Numbered from the stretch's first letter, positions 22,861-34,429 are shown. The stretch is DNA of 64,000 bases from Eudasyphora cyanicolor (GCA_963930755.1 OZ005736.1:272805071-272869070); one strand, 5' to 3'. Notes: generated by a model from the sequence alone, not told the origin. A program made the numbers and translations.

Positions 22861-23640
22861 CGCAATGTCCGTCAGTCTGTCCGTCTGTCTGTCTGATTGA
22901 TGCGTGCGATAACTTTCGACAGGACTAACCGATGGACTTAAAATTTGGCATGAGTTAATATTTTTTCTATCTTAGGCTAAGGTCAAAGATGAACTATATC
23001 GATCCTGCGAGTACCTCCCCCACGAAGGGTAAAAATGTAGTGAAATATTGATTATTCCATAACTTATATACTACTACCCAGAATCTTTCATTATTCCACA
23101 CATAGTATTAGTTTTTTAATAGCTATCATCTTTAGAAAAATGGGCGAAGTTGCCGCGCCCCTTTTGGTACCTCCCATACAAATGGACCATTTGGCGCAAA
23201 ATGTTAACGGATTATAATTTGGATTCCTGCGCAAACAAGCACTTGAAATTTTGTGGAGCGTAATGTTTTTATACATTAATGTTTTATACGTACAGTCCCA
23301 TAAAAAATGGGCGAAGTTGCCACGCCCCCTCCCATACAAATGGACCATTTTGCGCAAAAAGTTAAAGGCTTATAACTTGGATTACTGTACAAACACTTGA
23401 CATTTTTGGAGTGTAATGTTTTTATAGTACCTACAGTCGCGTAAAAAATGGGCGAAGTTGCCACGCCCCTTTTGGTACCTCCCATATAAATGGACTATTT
23501 TGTACAAAAAATTAACGGCTTATAACTATAATTCCAGTTCATACAAATGCTTAAAATATTGTACAGTTTAATTTATATTAAAAAATGGGTGTTATTGCCA
23601 CACCCCTTTTGGTACCTCCCAAACAATATTGCCAAAATAC
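22861..23640 (+). mobile_element. Family A copy lacking the hairpin end
   Basis: It starts near the CGCAATGTCCGTCAGTCTGT core and (GTCY)n tract. It then has central repeats with GGTACCTCCCATACAAATGG boxes at about 23165, 23330, 23475 and 23613. The terminal GAGGGTATA and hairpin are replaced by family D. Confidence 0.65.
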
Positions 23641-23659
23641 ATATAATGAAAAAAATTTG

Positions 23660-23950
23660 TTTTTAATTTCCCTATTTTTACAATATTTGTCATAATTTAT
23701 ACATTTTTCTATAGATTATTTTCAAATGAGCACTGTTTTCTTCGTTAGGATGCTAGTTTTCAGAAAATGGAATTAACAATTTTTTTTGTGATTTTTTTCT
23801 ATTTTTTATGTTTTTTTCCTGTCAGCAAAAAACGATGTATTTGAAAAAAATCGATTTTTTTCTAATTGTTTTAACGACAGTTACTAAACTTCAGTTCTAA
23901 ATGAAAGTGATGTTTTTAGCATTTTTAGCTCTTATAAAAATTTTAATAAT
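23660..23950 (+). repeat. Family D dispersed repeat
   Basis: CTGTTTTCTTCGTTAGGATG and the downstream TTTTAACGACAGTTACTAAA match the copies at 3.85, 5.07 and 13.9 kb. Confidence 0.55.
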
Positions 23951-23989
23951 TTATGAAAACAAAAAGTCGCTAAATAAAGCTAGGACCCT

Positions 23990-25790
23990 AGGACCAAAAG
24001 TAGGATAATTCCTGATCACTATTTTTGGTGAAAAATTCGAAATATATTTCCAATACTTTGAACGGTCATATCTCGCTAACTAAGTCCCCTAGGACCATAA
24101 GGAGCAAAATTATCGATCTCTTTTTTTGGTGAAAAATTCAAAATATATTTCCAAAACTTTAAGCGGGCATATCTCGCTAAAAAAGGCTCCTAGTACCAAA
24201 CGGAGCAACATTTGTGACTACTATTTTTTGTTTTTTTTTTCAAATTTTAAGCGGTCATATCTCGCTAATTTAGTCTCCTAGTACCAAAAGGAGGAAAATT
24301 CGTGATCACTATTCTTTGGTGAAAAATCTAAATATATTTCAAATCTTTAAACGGTCATATCTCGTTAAATAAGGCTCCTAGTACCAAAAGGAGGAACTTT
24401 TGTGACTACTATTTTTTGTATTTATTTCCAAAATTTTAAGCGGTCATATCTCGCTAACATAGTCCCCTAGGACCAAAAGGAAGAAAATTCGTAATCAAAA
24501 TTCGAAAAATATATCCAAAACTGTAGACGGGTCATATCTCGCTAACTAAGGCCCCTAGGACCAAAAGGAAGAAAATTCGGCCATATCTCGCTAATTAAAA
24601 ATCGAAATTTCCAAATCTTTAAACGGTCATATCTCGCTAAATAAAAAAGAAGGAACATTTGTGACTACTATTTTTTGTTTTTATTTTCAAAATTTTAAGC
24701 GGTCACATCTCGCTAACTTAGTCCCCTAGGACCAAAACGAGGAAAATTCGTGATCAAAAGGAGGAAAATTCAAATCAATCTTTTTTGGTGAAAAAATCGA
24801 AAAATATATCCAAAACTGTAGACGGTCACATCTCGCTAACTAAGGTCCCTAGCAGACAATGAAGCCGACCAAAATTGCCGGCGGCGGCGGCGCATTGAAA
24901 AATACCGATCGGCGGCGGCGGCTGATCAGCTTAGCCGATCAAATTTCAACAATCGGCTGAGCCGACAAAGTTCCAACAAACGATGGCGCACGAATGTCAA
25001 TCTCAGGCAAAAGTGGCGCTTTAAGATATTTACAATTAGATGAAAAAACCTAAAATTAACGCAAAAATTTAAGAAAAGTTAAGGAAGTTTTGATTTAATG
25101 TCGAAAATCAGTTCAATAAATGTCTACTTATTAGTCTTTGTTGTGAAAGAGAATTTATTGTGAATGACATACCGCCTGTTGTTTACTCTCTAGAACGACG
25201 TAGACTTTGTAAAAATTGGTTCGGCCGCTCAAGAGCTATTGTATTTTCCGTAAAAACCAAAACACGCATTTCTTTAAATAAATGATAGCGAGATTAATTT
25301 AGAAACTTTTTATAAATTTGTATGCAAAAATGAACTTTATTAAAGTTTCTGACCCTATTGTATTACTTAGTAGTCACTTTCTTAATTTTCATGGTTGTAT
25401 AAAATAAATCGATTTAACTCACTAAATAATGTTCGGCGGCTGAGTTTCAGCCGATGTGAGCCGCTGAAATCGGCGGCGGCGCCGGCTGGAAATAAATGGC
25501 CGGCTGTGGCGCGCCGCCGATTTGCGCCGCGTCGGCTTCATACCCTGGTCCCTAGGACCAAAAGGAGGAAAATTTGTGACTACTATTTTTTTGTATTTAT
25601 TTTCAAAACTTTAAACGGTCATATCTCGCTAAGTAAGGCCCTTAGGACCAAAAGGAGGAAAATTCGGTCATATCAAAAAGGAGGAAAATTCGTGATCACT
25701 ATTTTTGGGCGAAAAATCGAAATATATTTCTAAATCTTTAAACGGCCACAACTCGCTAAATAAGGAGGAAATAGTAGTGAAAAATTCGAA
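23990..25790 (+). repeat. ~100-bp tandem array (CATATCTCGCTAA box), split by a hAT-like element
   Basis: The box CGGTCATATCTCGCTAA recurs at about 24062, 24163, 24251, 24351, 24440, 24530, 24626 and further on (spacing 88-103 bp), each followed by CCTAGGACCAAAAGGAGGAA. The array stops at 24852 and resumes at 25548 around the inserted element. The monomer contributes the insertion's target sequence. Confidence 0.8.
24853..25547. mobile_element. Non-autonomous hAT-like transposon with perfect 8-bp target duplication
   Basis: The left end reads CAGACAATGAAGCCGAC and the right end, reverse-complemented, CAGGGTATGAAGCCGAC: 14 of 17 positions match. The sequence GTCCCTAG stands directly on both sides (24845-24852 and 25548-25555). 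An 8-bp duplication with tips starting CAG is the known signature of the hAT superfamily. The outer ~100 bp at each end are GC-rich with (CGG)n and many GCCGA motifs. The 400-bp centre is AT-rich and has no transposase. The open frame at 25395-25733 runs across the right end into the array and is not a gene. Length is 695 bp. Confidence 0.85.
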
Positions 25791-26318
25791 ATATATTTCT
25801 TTTTGTCGAATACATCACCTAATAAATCCATTGATTTCAACTATTCTGACATATATGTGTTTGGGAGATATACTTCCTGAAGGGTCTCCTTTATTTTGTT
25901 CTTTGGCGTTGAACATCTATTCCGAAACCTTCAAGCCCCAAGCGCAGTGGCTAGCAATGATTTTTTTTTTTAAATATTTTAAAAAATTCAAAAATATAAA
26001 TAATTTTAGGCCCACTTCCACCCAAAGCTTATATGTTAGAGAATTAATAGAAGTTTAAAATATAAAAAAATCGCAAAAATCGAAGATTACAAACAATTTA
26101 AAAAAAAATTCATTTAAATAATATAACTTAAAAATCGCAAAAAAATTCTAAAGTACCGAAAAATACCATTATTTTAAAAGAAAGATTTTTAAAATCGGGC
26201 CATAACTTAAGAAGTTATGACCAAAAACCCGATACACAGAGTTATACATTGCTTATTTTTTAAATATCATTAAATCTCAAAAAATTCCACAAAACATTTC
26301 TGCAAGTGTACTAAAAAA
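25791..26318. other. Very AT-rich spacer
   Basis: A-rich and T-rich tracts with no recognisable repeat family or coding region. Confidence 0.45.
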
Positions 26319-27339
26319 CAAGTAAGAAAGTTTCAGTCGGGTAAACCGACTAAGGTATACCCTCACTTTGTGAGTAATGTAATATATAACATTACACCAA
26401 TAAATCTGTCAATTTGTGTGGGAGGTACCAGAAGGGGTTTTCCAAATACACATATTTTTCGGTAAACAGTACATTCTTAAATACATTGCATTGTGCTGAA
26501 CTATAAGCGTTTATGTGCACTGGTATATTAAAGTTACGAGCTATGTAATTTTGGTATGATTTCTTCATTTTGTGTGGGAGGTACAAAAAGGGGCGGGGTG
26601 ATAACGCCCACTTTTTACAGGACTATAGGCACTACAACAGCATTACACTGTACAAAATTTCAAGTATTTATATGTAATACCAGTGCAAGCCGTTTACTTT
26701 TGGTACGAAACGGCCCATTTGTGTGGGAGGTACCAAAAGGGGATGTACAATAATGCCCATTTTTTTACCGGACAATAGGCGCTGCAAAAACATTATACTG
26801 TAGAAAATTTCAAGCATTTTTATGCACTTGTATTAAAGTTATAAGCAGTTAAATTTTGATGCAAAATGGTCCATTTGTGTGGGAGGTACCAAAAGGGGCA
26901 TTCCAACTTCACCCATTTTTCTCGAGTTAATAGCGACTAATATACTAATATTATGTGCAGAATTTCAAAAGATTCGAATAAGTAGTATAGAAGTTATTAA
27001 AGAATCAATATTTCACTAAATTTTAACCCTTTGTGTGGGAGGTACCAGAAGGAGTAGACCAATATGGCCCATCTTCGAACTCATCCGGAGATAGATCAAA
27101 ATATTACCACATACCAAATTTGAAGTCAATCGGTTACTCCTTTCGAGAGTTATCGTGCGCACCAGCCAGCAGACGCACAGACAGACAGACAAACGGACGG
27201 ACATTGCTCATTCGACTTAAAATGACCCAAAACGGATTTCCTCCGAACATACTTAGGGTCTTAGATCACTCCTTCGATGTGTTACACTTTTTTCCGTAGC
27301 AAATGATATATACCCTCGTCACACTAAAGTGAGGGTATA
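26319..27339 (-). mobile_element. Family A mini-me/DINE-like element, complete inverted copy
   Basis: The hairpin end comes first: CAAGTAAGAAAG, then AGTCGGGTAAACCGACT and TATACCCTCAC. Five GTGTGGGAGGTACC boxes follow at 26415, 26571, 26720, 26876 and 27032 (spacing 149-156 bp). A (CAGA/GACG)n tract at about 27175-27203 and the terminal CACTAAAGTGAGGGTATA complete it. Length (1021 bp) and order equal the copy at 2122-3146, in the opposite direction. Confidence 0.75.
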
Positions 27340-27410
27340 ATAAAAAAATGGGAAAAATCAAAACCGAAATTTTTTCGAAACCGTCGATTTGTCGTGGAAT
27401 TCTCCATATA

Positions 27411-28010
27411 CCGGGTTTTTCAATAAGAGCGCTACAAAAGTTTTTTTAAATAAAACAAAAACGGTTTTGGATATCAATGAAATTCTTTATTCCTGTGAAA
27501 GTACGTTCGATGCCATTATGTATGGAACTCGATTTCTTTTGCATGGCCACCACGGGCACGCTTGCAGAAGTCCAGACGCTGAACCCAATTTTCGACGGTT
27601 TTCAAGCATAAATCGGCCGATACTGCTGCAATTTCACGTTCGATATTCGTACGAAGTTCATCAATCGTCGCTGGCTTGTTGGCACAGACCATAGACTTGA
27701 CGTAGCCCCACAGGAAATAGTCGAACGGCGTCAAATCGCACGACCGAGGCGGCCAATCGACTGGACCATTTCGAGAGATAACACGTTCTCCAAACTTGTT
27801 TCCAATAAATTGATTGTGGCATTCGCTGTGTTGCTTGTGGCGCCGTCCTGTTGGAACCACATGTCCTCCAAGTCCATATCATCCAATTGGGGCCAAAAAT
27901 TTTCGGTTATCATTGAACGGTAGCGATTCCCATTCACAGTAACGTGCCGGTCTTGATCATCACGGAAGAAGTACGGCCCAATGACGCCGCCGGCCCATAA
28001 ACCGCACGAC
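27411..28010 (-). mobile_element. mariner transposon, 5'-truncated copy
   Basis: The 3' end is intact: a 30-bp terminal repeat (27411-27440) starts CCGGGTTTTTCAATAAGAGC and is preceded by TA (27409-27410). The body encodes the C-terminal half of a mariner-type transposase on the minus strand in two frames. The other end breaks off at about 28010 into half of a fold-back MITE. The closely related copy at 46572-47327 shares the terminal repeat and most of the protein. Confidence 0.8.
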
Positions 28011-28012
28011 AA
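27516..28012 (-). pseudogene. mariner transposase (DD41D/rosa-like spacing), C-terminal half, frameshifted
   Basis: The minus-strand frame 28012-27731 reads CGLWAGGVIGPYFF and DMWFQQDGAT (second catalytic Asp). A frameshift near 27795 moves the protein to the frame ending at 27516, with GERVISRNGPVDWPPRSCD, LTPFDYFLWGY (third Asp in FDY) and the tail KRARGGHAKEIEF. By hand count about 41 residues separate the second and third Asp. Classical mariners have 34. A spacing of 41 is what is described for the rosa (DD41D) group of IS630-Tc1-mariner elements. The N-terminal DNA-binding domain and first Asp are missing. Confidence 0.75.
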
Positions 28013-28066
28013 ACGAGAATTGTAGTTGTCTAATATTTCGTTTCGCAGAAACGAATTTTTTCTTTG
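28011..28066 (-). repeat. Single arm of the fold-back MITE
   Basis: AACGAGAATTGTAGTTGTCT and the following AATATTTCGTTTCG match the arm of the MITE at 10964-11120, including its outer extension to TTTTTTCTTTG. It abuts the broken mariner directly. Confidence 0.6.
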
Positions 28067-28235
28067 CGTATATTAATAACTGATGGAAGATCGCATAAAA
28101 GCAGTCCTCTAGATTCCTTTTTAAGCTCTTCAATTTTGCTTATGACAAAGAAAATCGGAAGCTGTATATTTTTTGAAATAACTCACAATATATGGCAAAA
28201 TTCCTTAAACTCCTAGGTATGCAAATATCCATATA

Positions 28236-29341
28236 TTTATACCCTACACCACACTGTGGTACAGGGTATTATGACTTGTTTGTAACGCTCAAAAAGAGAA
28301 GAAAGAGAAATAGCCATGTCCGTCTGTCTGTCCATGTATTCTTGTAATCAAAGTACAGGTCGCAATTATGGTCCGATCTCGACGAAACTTTACACATATC
28401 TTTTGTGTGGCCCAAGGACGATCTCTATTGAAATTGGTTAGAATCGGTTCAGATTTAGATATAGCTCCCATATATATGTTAGCCCCGATTTGATATGTAA
28501 GCGCTGTAAAAACTTTATTTTATAACCGATCAGTATGAAATTCAGCAGAAAGAGGTTTCTTATAATATGAATTTGGAAGAAATCGGTTCAGATTTAGATA
28601 TAGCCCCCATATATAAGTTACCCCCGATTTGACATGTAAGCTCGGTAAAAACTTTCTTTTATAACCGATCAGTATAATATTCGGCAGAAAGAGGTTTCTT
28701 ATAATATGAATGAACACTGTTAAATTTGGAAGAAATCGGTTCAGATATAGATATAGCCCCCATATATAAGTTAACCCCGATTTGACATGTAAGCGCTGTA
28801 AAAATGTTATTTTATATCCGACCAGTGCGAAATTCGGCAAAAAGAGGTTTCTTATTACATGAAGGAATACTGCCAAATTCGGAGAAAATCGGTTCAGATT
28901 TAGATATAGCCCCCATATTTATGTTACCCCCAATTTGATATGTAAGCGCTGTAAAAACTATATTTTATATCCGATCAGTATTAAATTCGGCAGAAAGAGG
29001 TTTCCTATTATATGAATGAACGCTTTTAAGTTTGGAAGAAATCGGTTCAGATTTAGATATATCCCCCATCCCCCGATTTGACATGTGAGCTCTGTAAAAT
29101 TTTTATTTTATATCCGATTAGTGCGAAATTCGGCAGTAAGAGGTTTCTTATTACATGAAGGAATACGATATAGCCCCCATACGTATATATGTTACCCCCG
29201 ATTTGACATGTAGGCGCTGTAAAAACTGTATTTTATATCCGATCAGTATGAAATTCGGCAGAAAGAGGTTTCCTATTATATGAATGAACACTTTTAAATT
29301 TGGAAGAAATCAGTCAAGATTTAGATATAGCCCCTTACTGG
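28236..29341 (+). mobile_element. Family B element with six ~153-bp central repeats
   Basis: It starts TATACCCTACACCACACTGT with its hairpin, then a short (GTCY)n tract after CCATGTCCGTCTG (28314-28330). Central repeats follow, with AGATTTAGATATAGC boxes at about 28451, 28590, 28743, 28896, 29049, 29166 (shortened) and 29317. Most spacings are 153 bp. It ends CCCCTTACTGG before TTT, but the AGTCGG/CCGACT hairpin just before the end has been deleted. The reverse open frame at 28520-28876 simply reads through the tandem repeats. Confidence 0.7.
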
Positions 29342-29900
29342 TTTCTAAATAAACTTTACTAGTATAAATCTTAATTCCATTTTGTATTGTTCTTTATTAC
29401 AATCTATTATTTTAAGTTGTTAGTAATAGAGCCATTGTTAAGCTTAAATATAATACTAAATTTAAAATAAAATAATAAAATTTAAAATATTTAATGGGAT
29501 ATTCTCCGGGCTTTAGACCATCTTTGCCTCTATTATGTATTATAGAATGCAATTATTTTAAATAAAATATAATATAAATTTCTATTAACTAAATAAATTA
29601 ATAGAAACTTTGTAATAATAAAAAAGAGTTTTCTAATAATTATTTGAAATTTTTCTTTATTTTCAGATATTATTAATAATGCTACTTGGATGAAGTTTTA
29701 AAGTAATGTAAGTATCTTTAAATTTTGTTTGAATATACAGGGCGAATTTAGGATTTATTGGACAATTTTGTTTAATAGACCTTATGTTGACAACACAGTG
29801 AAAAGTCATCTAATGATGGAGCTGTCTTTAATTAAATCTAATGCATTGAATTTGATTTAACTCATGACGCCGTCTATAACTTGAGAGCTAGGGGGCGGCA
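29342..29900. other. AT-rich spacer
   Basis: Very AT-rich, with no coding sequence or recognised repeat until the array at about 29.9 kb. Confidence 0.45.
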
Positions 29901-30064
29901 CTTGGTGATCATCACTTCTGGCTTGAACACTGGGTTTTGTGGTACTCTTTAGGGACATTTAATACATTCAAAGAGTAATTGATTTTACTTCAATGGAAAC
30001 CTCTTACTTTTAATGTATATAGATAAATTATAAGATTTCAAGCATGGCACTGTACTAATGATTA

Positions 30065-30679
30065 CACAGTGCGACAAAATAAACTCAAGTTGAGAAGCAA
30101 ATGACGCGATACTATTTTTCCTGTGGGTCTTGCCGAGTAAAACACGAATCTTATTTTGGAATTCCCCGGATTTACGAATAAAAAGCCGATTTTCTTGACT
30201 TTAATAGGCGATTTTCTAAAACTTTAATAACTCAGTCAATTGCAAACGGATTTTTAAAAGACTGGCTGCATTTTTTCCTTATAAAATATACTATATATGA
30301 AAATTAATTACTCGTACGGTTATCTCACAAAATAATTGGTTAAAATATTGCCTAACCTAAAAAATTATAAAAAAAATTTTAAACATTTGTTTGCGGGACA
30401 AATATACAGATATTCCTACAGCTTTAAATTAACAAAATATACATCGATGGAAAGGTCTAATACTCATCTTTCCTAATCATCTTTCGTTTAGAGATTAGAA
30501 ATCGGTTGATAATTAACAATGTTATAGGCATGAAAAAAGGCAAGAAAATCTGTTTTTTACCCGTAAATCCGGATTTTGGGGGTGTCCGGCAAATTTCGTA
30601 GAACAAACGTTGTTTCACTCGCCAAGTCCTACAAGAAAAATAGTATCGCGGCTTTTAGTTTTTGGACTGTCGCACTGTG
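30065..30679. mobile_element. 615-bp non-autonomous DNA transposon, CACAGTGCGACA ends, TTA target duplication
   Basis: The 12-bp tips CACAGTGCGACA are perfect inverted repeats. Further in, GCGATACTATTTTTC and a CTTG.CGAGT.AAAC block are again inverted (left about 30110-30160, right about 30605-30650). TTA flanks both ends (30062-30064; 30680-30682). A sister monomer at 30821-30845 keeps the empty site AATGATTATCTGCTCTGC, in which TTA occurs once, so the junctions are firm. The 3-bp TWA-type target fits PIF/Harbinger and the CAC tip fits CACTA-like elements; superfamily is unresolved. No transposase is present. Confidence 0.8.
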
Positions 30680-32129
30680 TTATCTGCTCTGCATTCAATG
30701 CAGATGTTTTTGAACAATTTAGATTTAGATTTAATGAAATCAGTGGATAATAGAAGTTACTTCAATGGAAATCTCCACTTCTACATATGTACTGAAATTG
30801 AGACATAGAGGGCACCACCTAATGATTATCTGCTCTGCATTCAATGCAGATGTTTTTGTACATTTTAGAGGTATTTAATGAAATCAATGGATAACAGAAG
30901 TTACTTCAATGGAAATCTTCACTTCTGCAGATGTGTTGATTAATTATGTTGATGTTGAAAAATTAAAAGCTAGAGGGCGCCACTTCATGATCATCAGTTC
31001 TGGCTTGAACACAGAGTTATGTGGTACACTTTTTGGGTATTTAGTACACTCAAAGAGTAATCGATTTAACTTCTATGGAAACCCCGTAATTTCACAGAAG
31101 AGTCGAATAAAATTTCTAATCTATAACTATAAACTATTAGATTTCACCGAGCCACTTCATGATCAGCGGCTCCAGTTGGAACACAGATTTTTGTGGTACA
31201 CTTTAAGGGTATTTAATGAAATTAAAGGATAATGGAATATACATCAATGGAAAAGTTCACTTTCACAGATGTGTCGAATCCTATTTTTAATTCATAAAGA
31301 TACATTATTAGCGTAACTTCATGATCATCCGATATTTTGTATACTTTATATTTGGCCTTTAATTTGTTTTCTTACGTTGAAATTCCACCTGTATCTCCAT
31401 GACTTAACTACTGCGTTTGGACCTCACTGGCATATTTCTCCATCCAGATTTAGATGAAGAGTACCCATCTTCATGATTATCTATTCTGGACTGAACATAG
31501 GGTTTTGTGGTACACTTTAGGGGTATTAAATATACTCAAAGGACAATAGAATTTTTTCAATGGAAACCTCAACATTAAAGATGTGTCGTATCATAACTTT
31601 TAATTTATATATGAGATATAAAGAAATTAGAAGATAGTACCCATGAGGCCGTGCAAAAATTTAAGTCTAGAGGGTGCCACTTCAGAATCATCAGTTCTGG
31701 CTTGAACACAGAGTTATGTGGCACACTTTAGGGGCATTAAGTACACTCAAGGAGTAATCGATTTTACTTCTATGGAAACCCCTGATTTCACAGAAGGATC
31801 GAATAATATTTCTATTATATAAAAATAAATTATTAGATTTCACCTAGGATACCGTACTGAAACTGACATTTAGAGGGCGCCACTTCATTATCAGCGGCTC
31901 CAGTTGGAACACAGATTTTTTGTGGTACACTTTAGTAGTATTTGAACTTAAAGGATAATGAAATATACAGCAATGGAAAAGTTCACTTTCACAGATGTGT
32001 CGAATCATATTTTTAATTCATAAAGATACATTATTAGAATTCACTCATGACGTCATACACAAATTGGAATATAGAGAGAGAAACTTCATGATCATCAGAT
32101 ATTTTGTATGCTTTCAATTTGTTTTCTTA

Positions 32130-33290
32130 TGTTGAAATTCCACCTGTATCTCCGTGACTTTATAACTGCGGTTGGACCTCTCTGGCATATTTTTCCATCC
32201 AAGTTGCAGCATCTGCACACAGCATCATCTAACGATGAAACAACCAAAACTACTTTTGGTATTGTTGCCGTCTATGTTATTTTCTATGCCTATAAAAATT
32301 TGTTGCTTGAGCTGATGTTTTCGCTCAACTCAACTCGTCATAGGTTTTTGCCAATTTCGCATAGTTTTGCTGCGTCAAAGTGTGTTACTGGTGGCGTCAA
32401 AACACAAACATTTTCGTTTAAGGATTGTTGTTTTATTTCGGTTTCGGCTGATGCTTGCATACGACTTGATTCCATCACATTTTGTTGTATTTTATTTTAT
32501 TTAGACAACACAATTTTTTTCTAAGAAATAAATAAATAATACAAAACACATACCTACAGACGGACGGACGGACAGACAGACACATTTTGGTGTCTAGTCG
32601 TTGAGGCAAATTGCCCAACAGCAGTGGCAACAGCAACAGGCCAAACTCGTCAACTCACCTGACTCCAAGTAATATCGAATGTTGTTTGTTGTTCACTTGG
32701 TTCCCAAGAGTTGTTACGCATGTGCAGCAGCAGCTCGAAAAGGCTTACAAACGCGTCATAACGAAACGCAACTTTAGAGCCTAAACATGATGTTGTTTGG
32801 GGATCAAACTTGCAATCATAGTGATGGTGTTTGTTTCGTTAACATTTTTTTTAAATAAAATTTAAAAGTATTTTTTTTCGATTTCCAAAATAAGCAACAA
32901 TGAAAATGGAAACTTGTTTCTTTTTTCTTAACGCTTTATTATGGAAAATTTTGTATTTTTCTAAGGAAAATTAGTCAAATGATTACTTATGGCTATTTTC
33001 AGCATAATCAGCAACTAATGATATCATTTAGACTAGAGTTTGTATACATTTATATTTGTGTGAAGATGATATTTATAATTTGTTTTGGCAGAATCATAAA
33101 TATTACACAAATATGGTATTATGTTTCTGGTTTACCATTCAAATTCTCAAAATAATAAAAGTGAATTTTAATATCCAAAATTTTGCAAAAATGGAATAAC
33201 ATCTTTTGTAAAAAAATTAAACGATTTGACATTTGATTCTGAAAGGAGATTAGCCATGAGAAACGTATTTTCCCTATCAAAGTTGAGTCA
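32130..33290. other. Unique-looking block with (GTCY)n tract
   Basis: This is more complex sequence inside the array. It has an open frame of 138 codons at 32108-32524 (+) without any recognisable domain and with weak coding character; I do not call it a gene. A (GACG/GACA)n tract lies at 32557-32583. A reverse open frame (33119-33541) overlaps repeat sequence and is not supported. Confidence 0.4.
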
Positions 33291-34429
33291 AACTGAATAT
33301 GATTGAGAATGGTAAGGTAATCCGAAAACCCAAACTCCAGATGCTTACTAGAAACAATAGAGCAGGAAAAGGAAGCAAATCGGACCATGTTTGTCTTCAT
33401 GGTTATACCAGCAGTGGACATCTTTTTCCCCTTTGGCTTAAAGTTGATACTAGTGGACCTGCAATAGTTATTTCTGCTATACAAATATATACTGAAATTG
33501 AGAAGTAGAGGGCGCCAATTCATAATAATCTCTTCTGACATGAGTTTTGTGGTACTTTACTTTCATTACACCTATTCCTTCACATATGTGTTGAATTATA
33601 CTTTTAACTTATACGAGTATAGATAAATTATTAGATTTCACCTGTTCTGACCTGAGTTTTGTGGTACACTTAAAGGGCATTTAATGCACTCTTTGGATAA
33701 TAGAACTTACTTCCATGCAAACCTATTCCTTCACATATATGTTGAATTATTCTTTTAATTTATATAGATAAATTATAAGATTTCACCTGTTCTGACCTGA
33801 GTTTTGTGGTACACCTTAGCGTATTAAATGCACTCAAGAGATATTAGAATTTACTTCAATGGAAACCTAAACTTTCGCAGATGTCTTTAATAACAATATT
33901 TCTAATTTATATAGAAAAATTATTAGATACCTCATATGATTCAGCAATGAACTTGAGATCTAAACTTTCGCTGATGTGTTTAATAACAATATTTCTAATT
34001 TATATAGAAAAATTATTAGATACCTCATATGATGTTGCAATGAAATTGAGATGTAGATGGCACCGCAGTAGATGATCAGCATAACTTCTCTCTCACTAGG
34101 TTTGTCCTCATAGTTGTACAAGTAGTTAGAAAAAATATCACTGGAATGGAACCCCTCTTAAGAAGGGGATTTACTCGGCTTATTTCAGACTTTCCAATTT
34201 CGCCCATTAGCTTTCAGTTGAAACTAATGGACCTGACAAACGTCTCTGCAATAAAAATATATATACGTAATATGTGATGTAGGGGCGCTACTTCATGATC
34301 TCCTGTTCTGGCCTGAACACAGAATTTTGTGATGCGCTTTAGGGGAATTTAATGTACTCGAGGATAACACTGTGTGTAATTTTTTAAGTCATGGAAATAT
34401 AACCATTTACGGACACTACTACATGATAA

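Noticed and set aside
25395..25733. 112-codon open frame
   Set aside because: It spans the right end of the hAT-like element and the tandem array. Frame and composition change at the junction.
28520..28876. 118-codon reverse open frame with internal repeats
   Set aside because: It coincides exactly with the 153-bp (51-codon) central repeats of a family B element, whose length is divisible by three. The frame stays open for that reason alone.
30065..30679. CACAGTG tip considered as a V(D)J-type recombination signal or Transib end
   Set aside because: The target duplication is TTA (3 bp) rather than the 5 bp of Transib, and there is no nonamer at a 12/23 spacing that I can see.
32108..32524. 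138-codon open frame, one of the longer ones outside transposons
   Set aside because: It begins in array sequence, has no recognisable domain and shows no splice or start support. It is noted as a possibility only.
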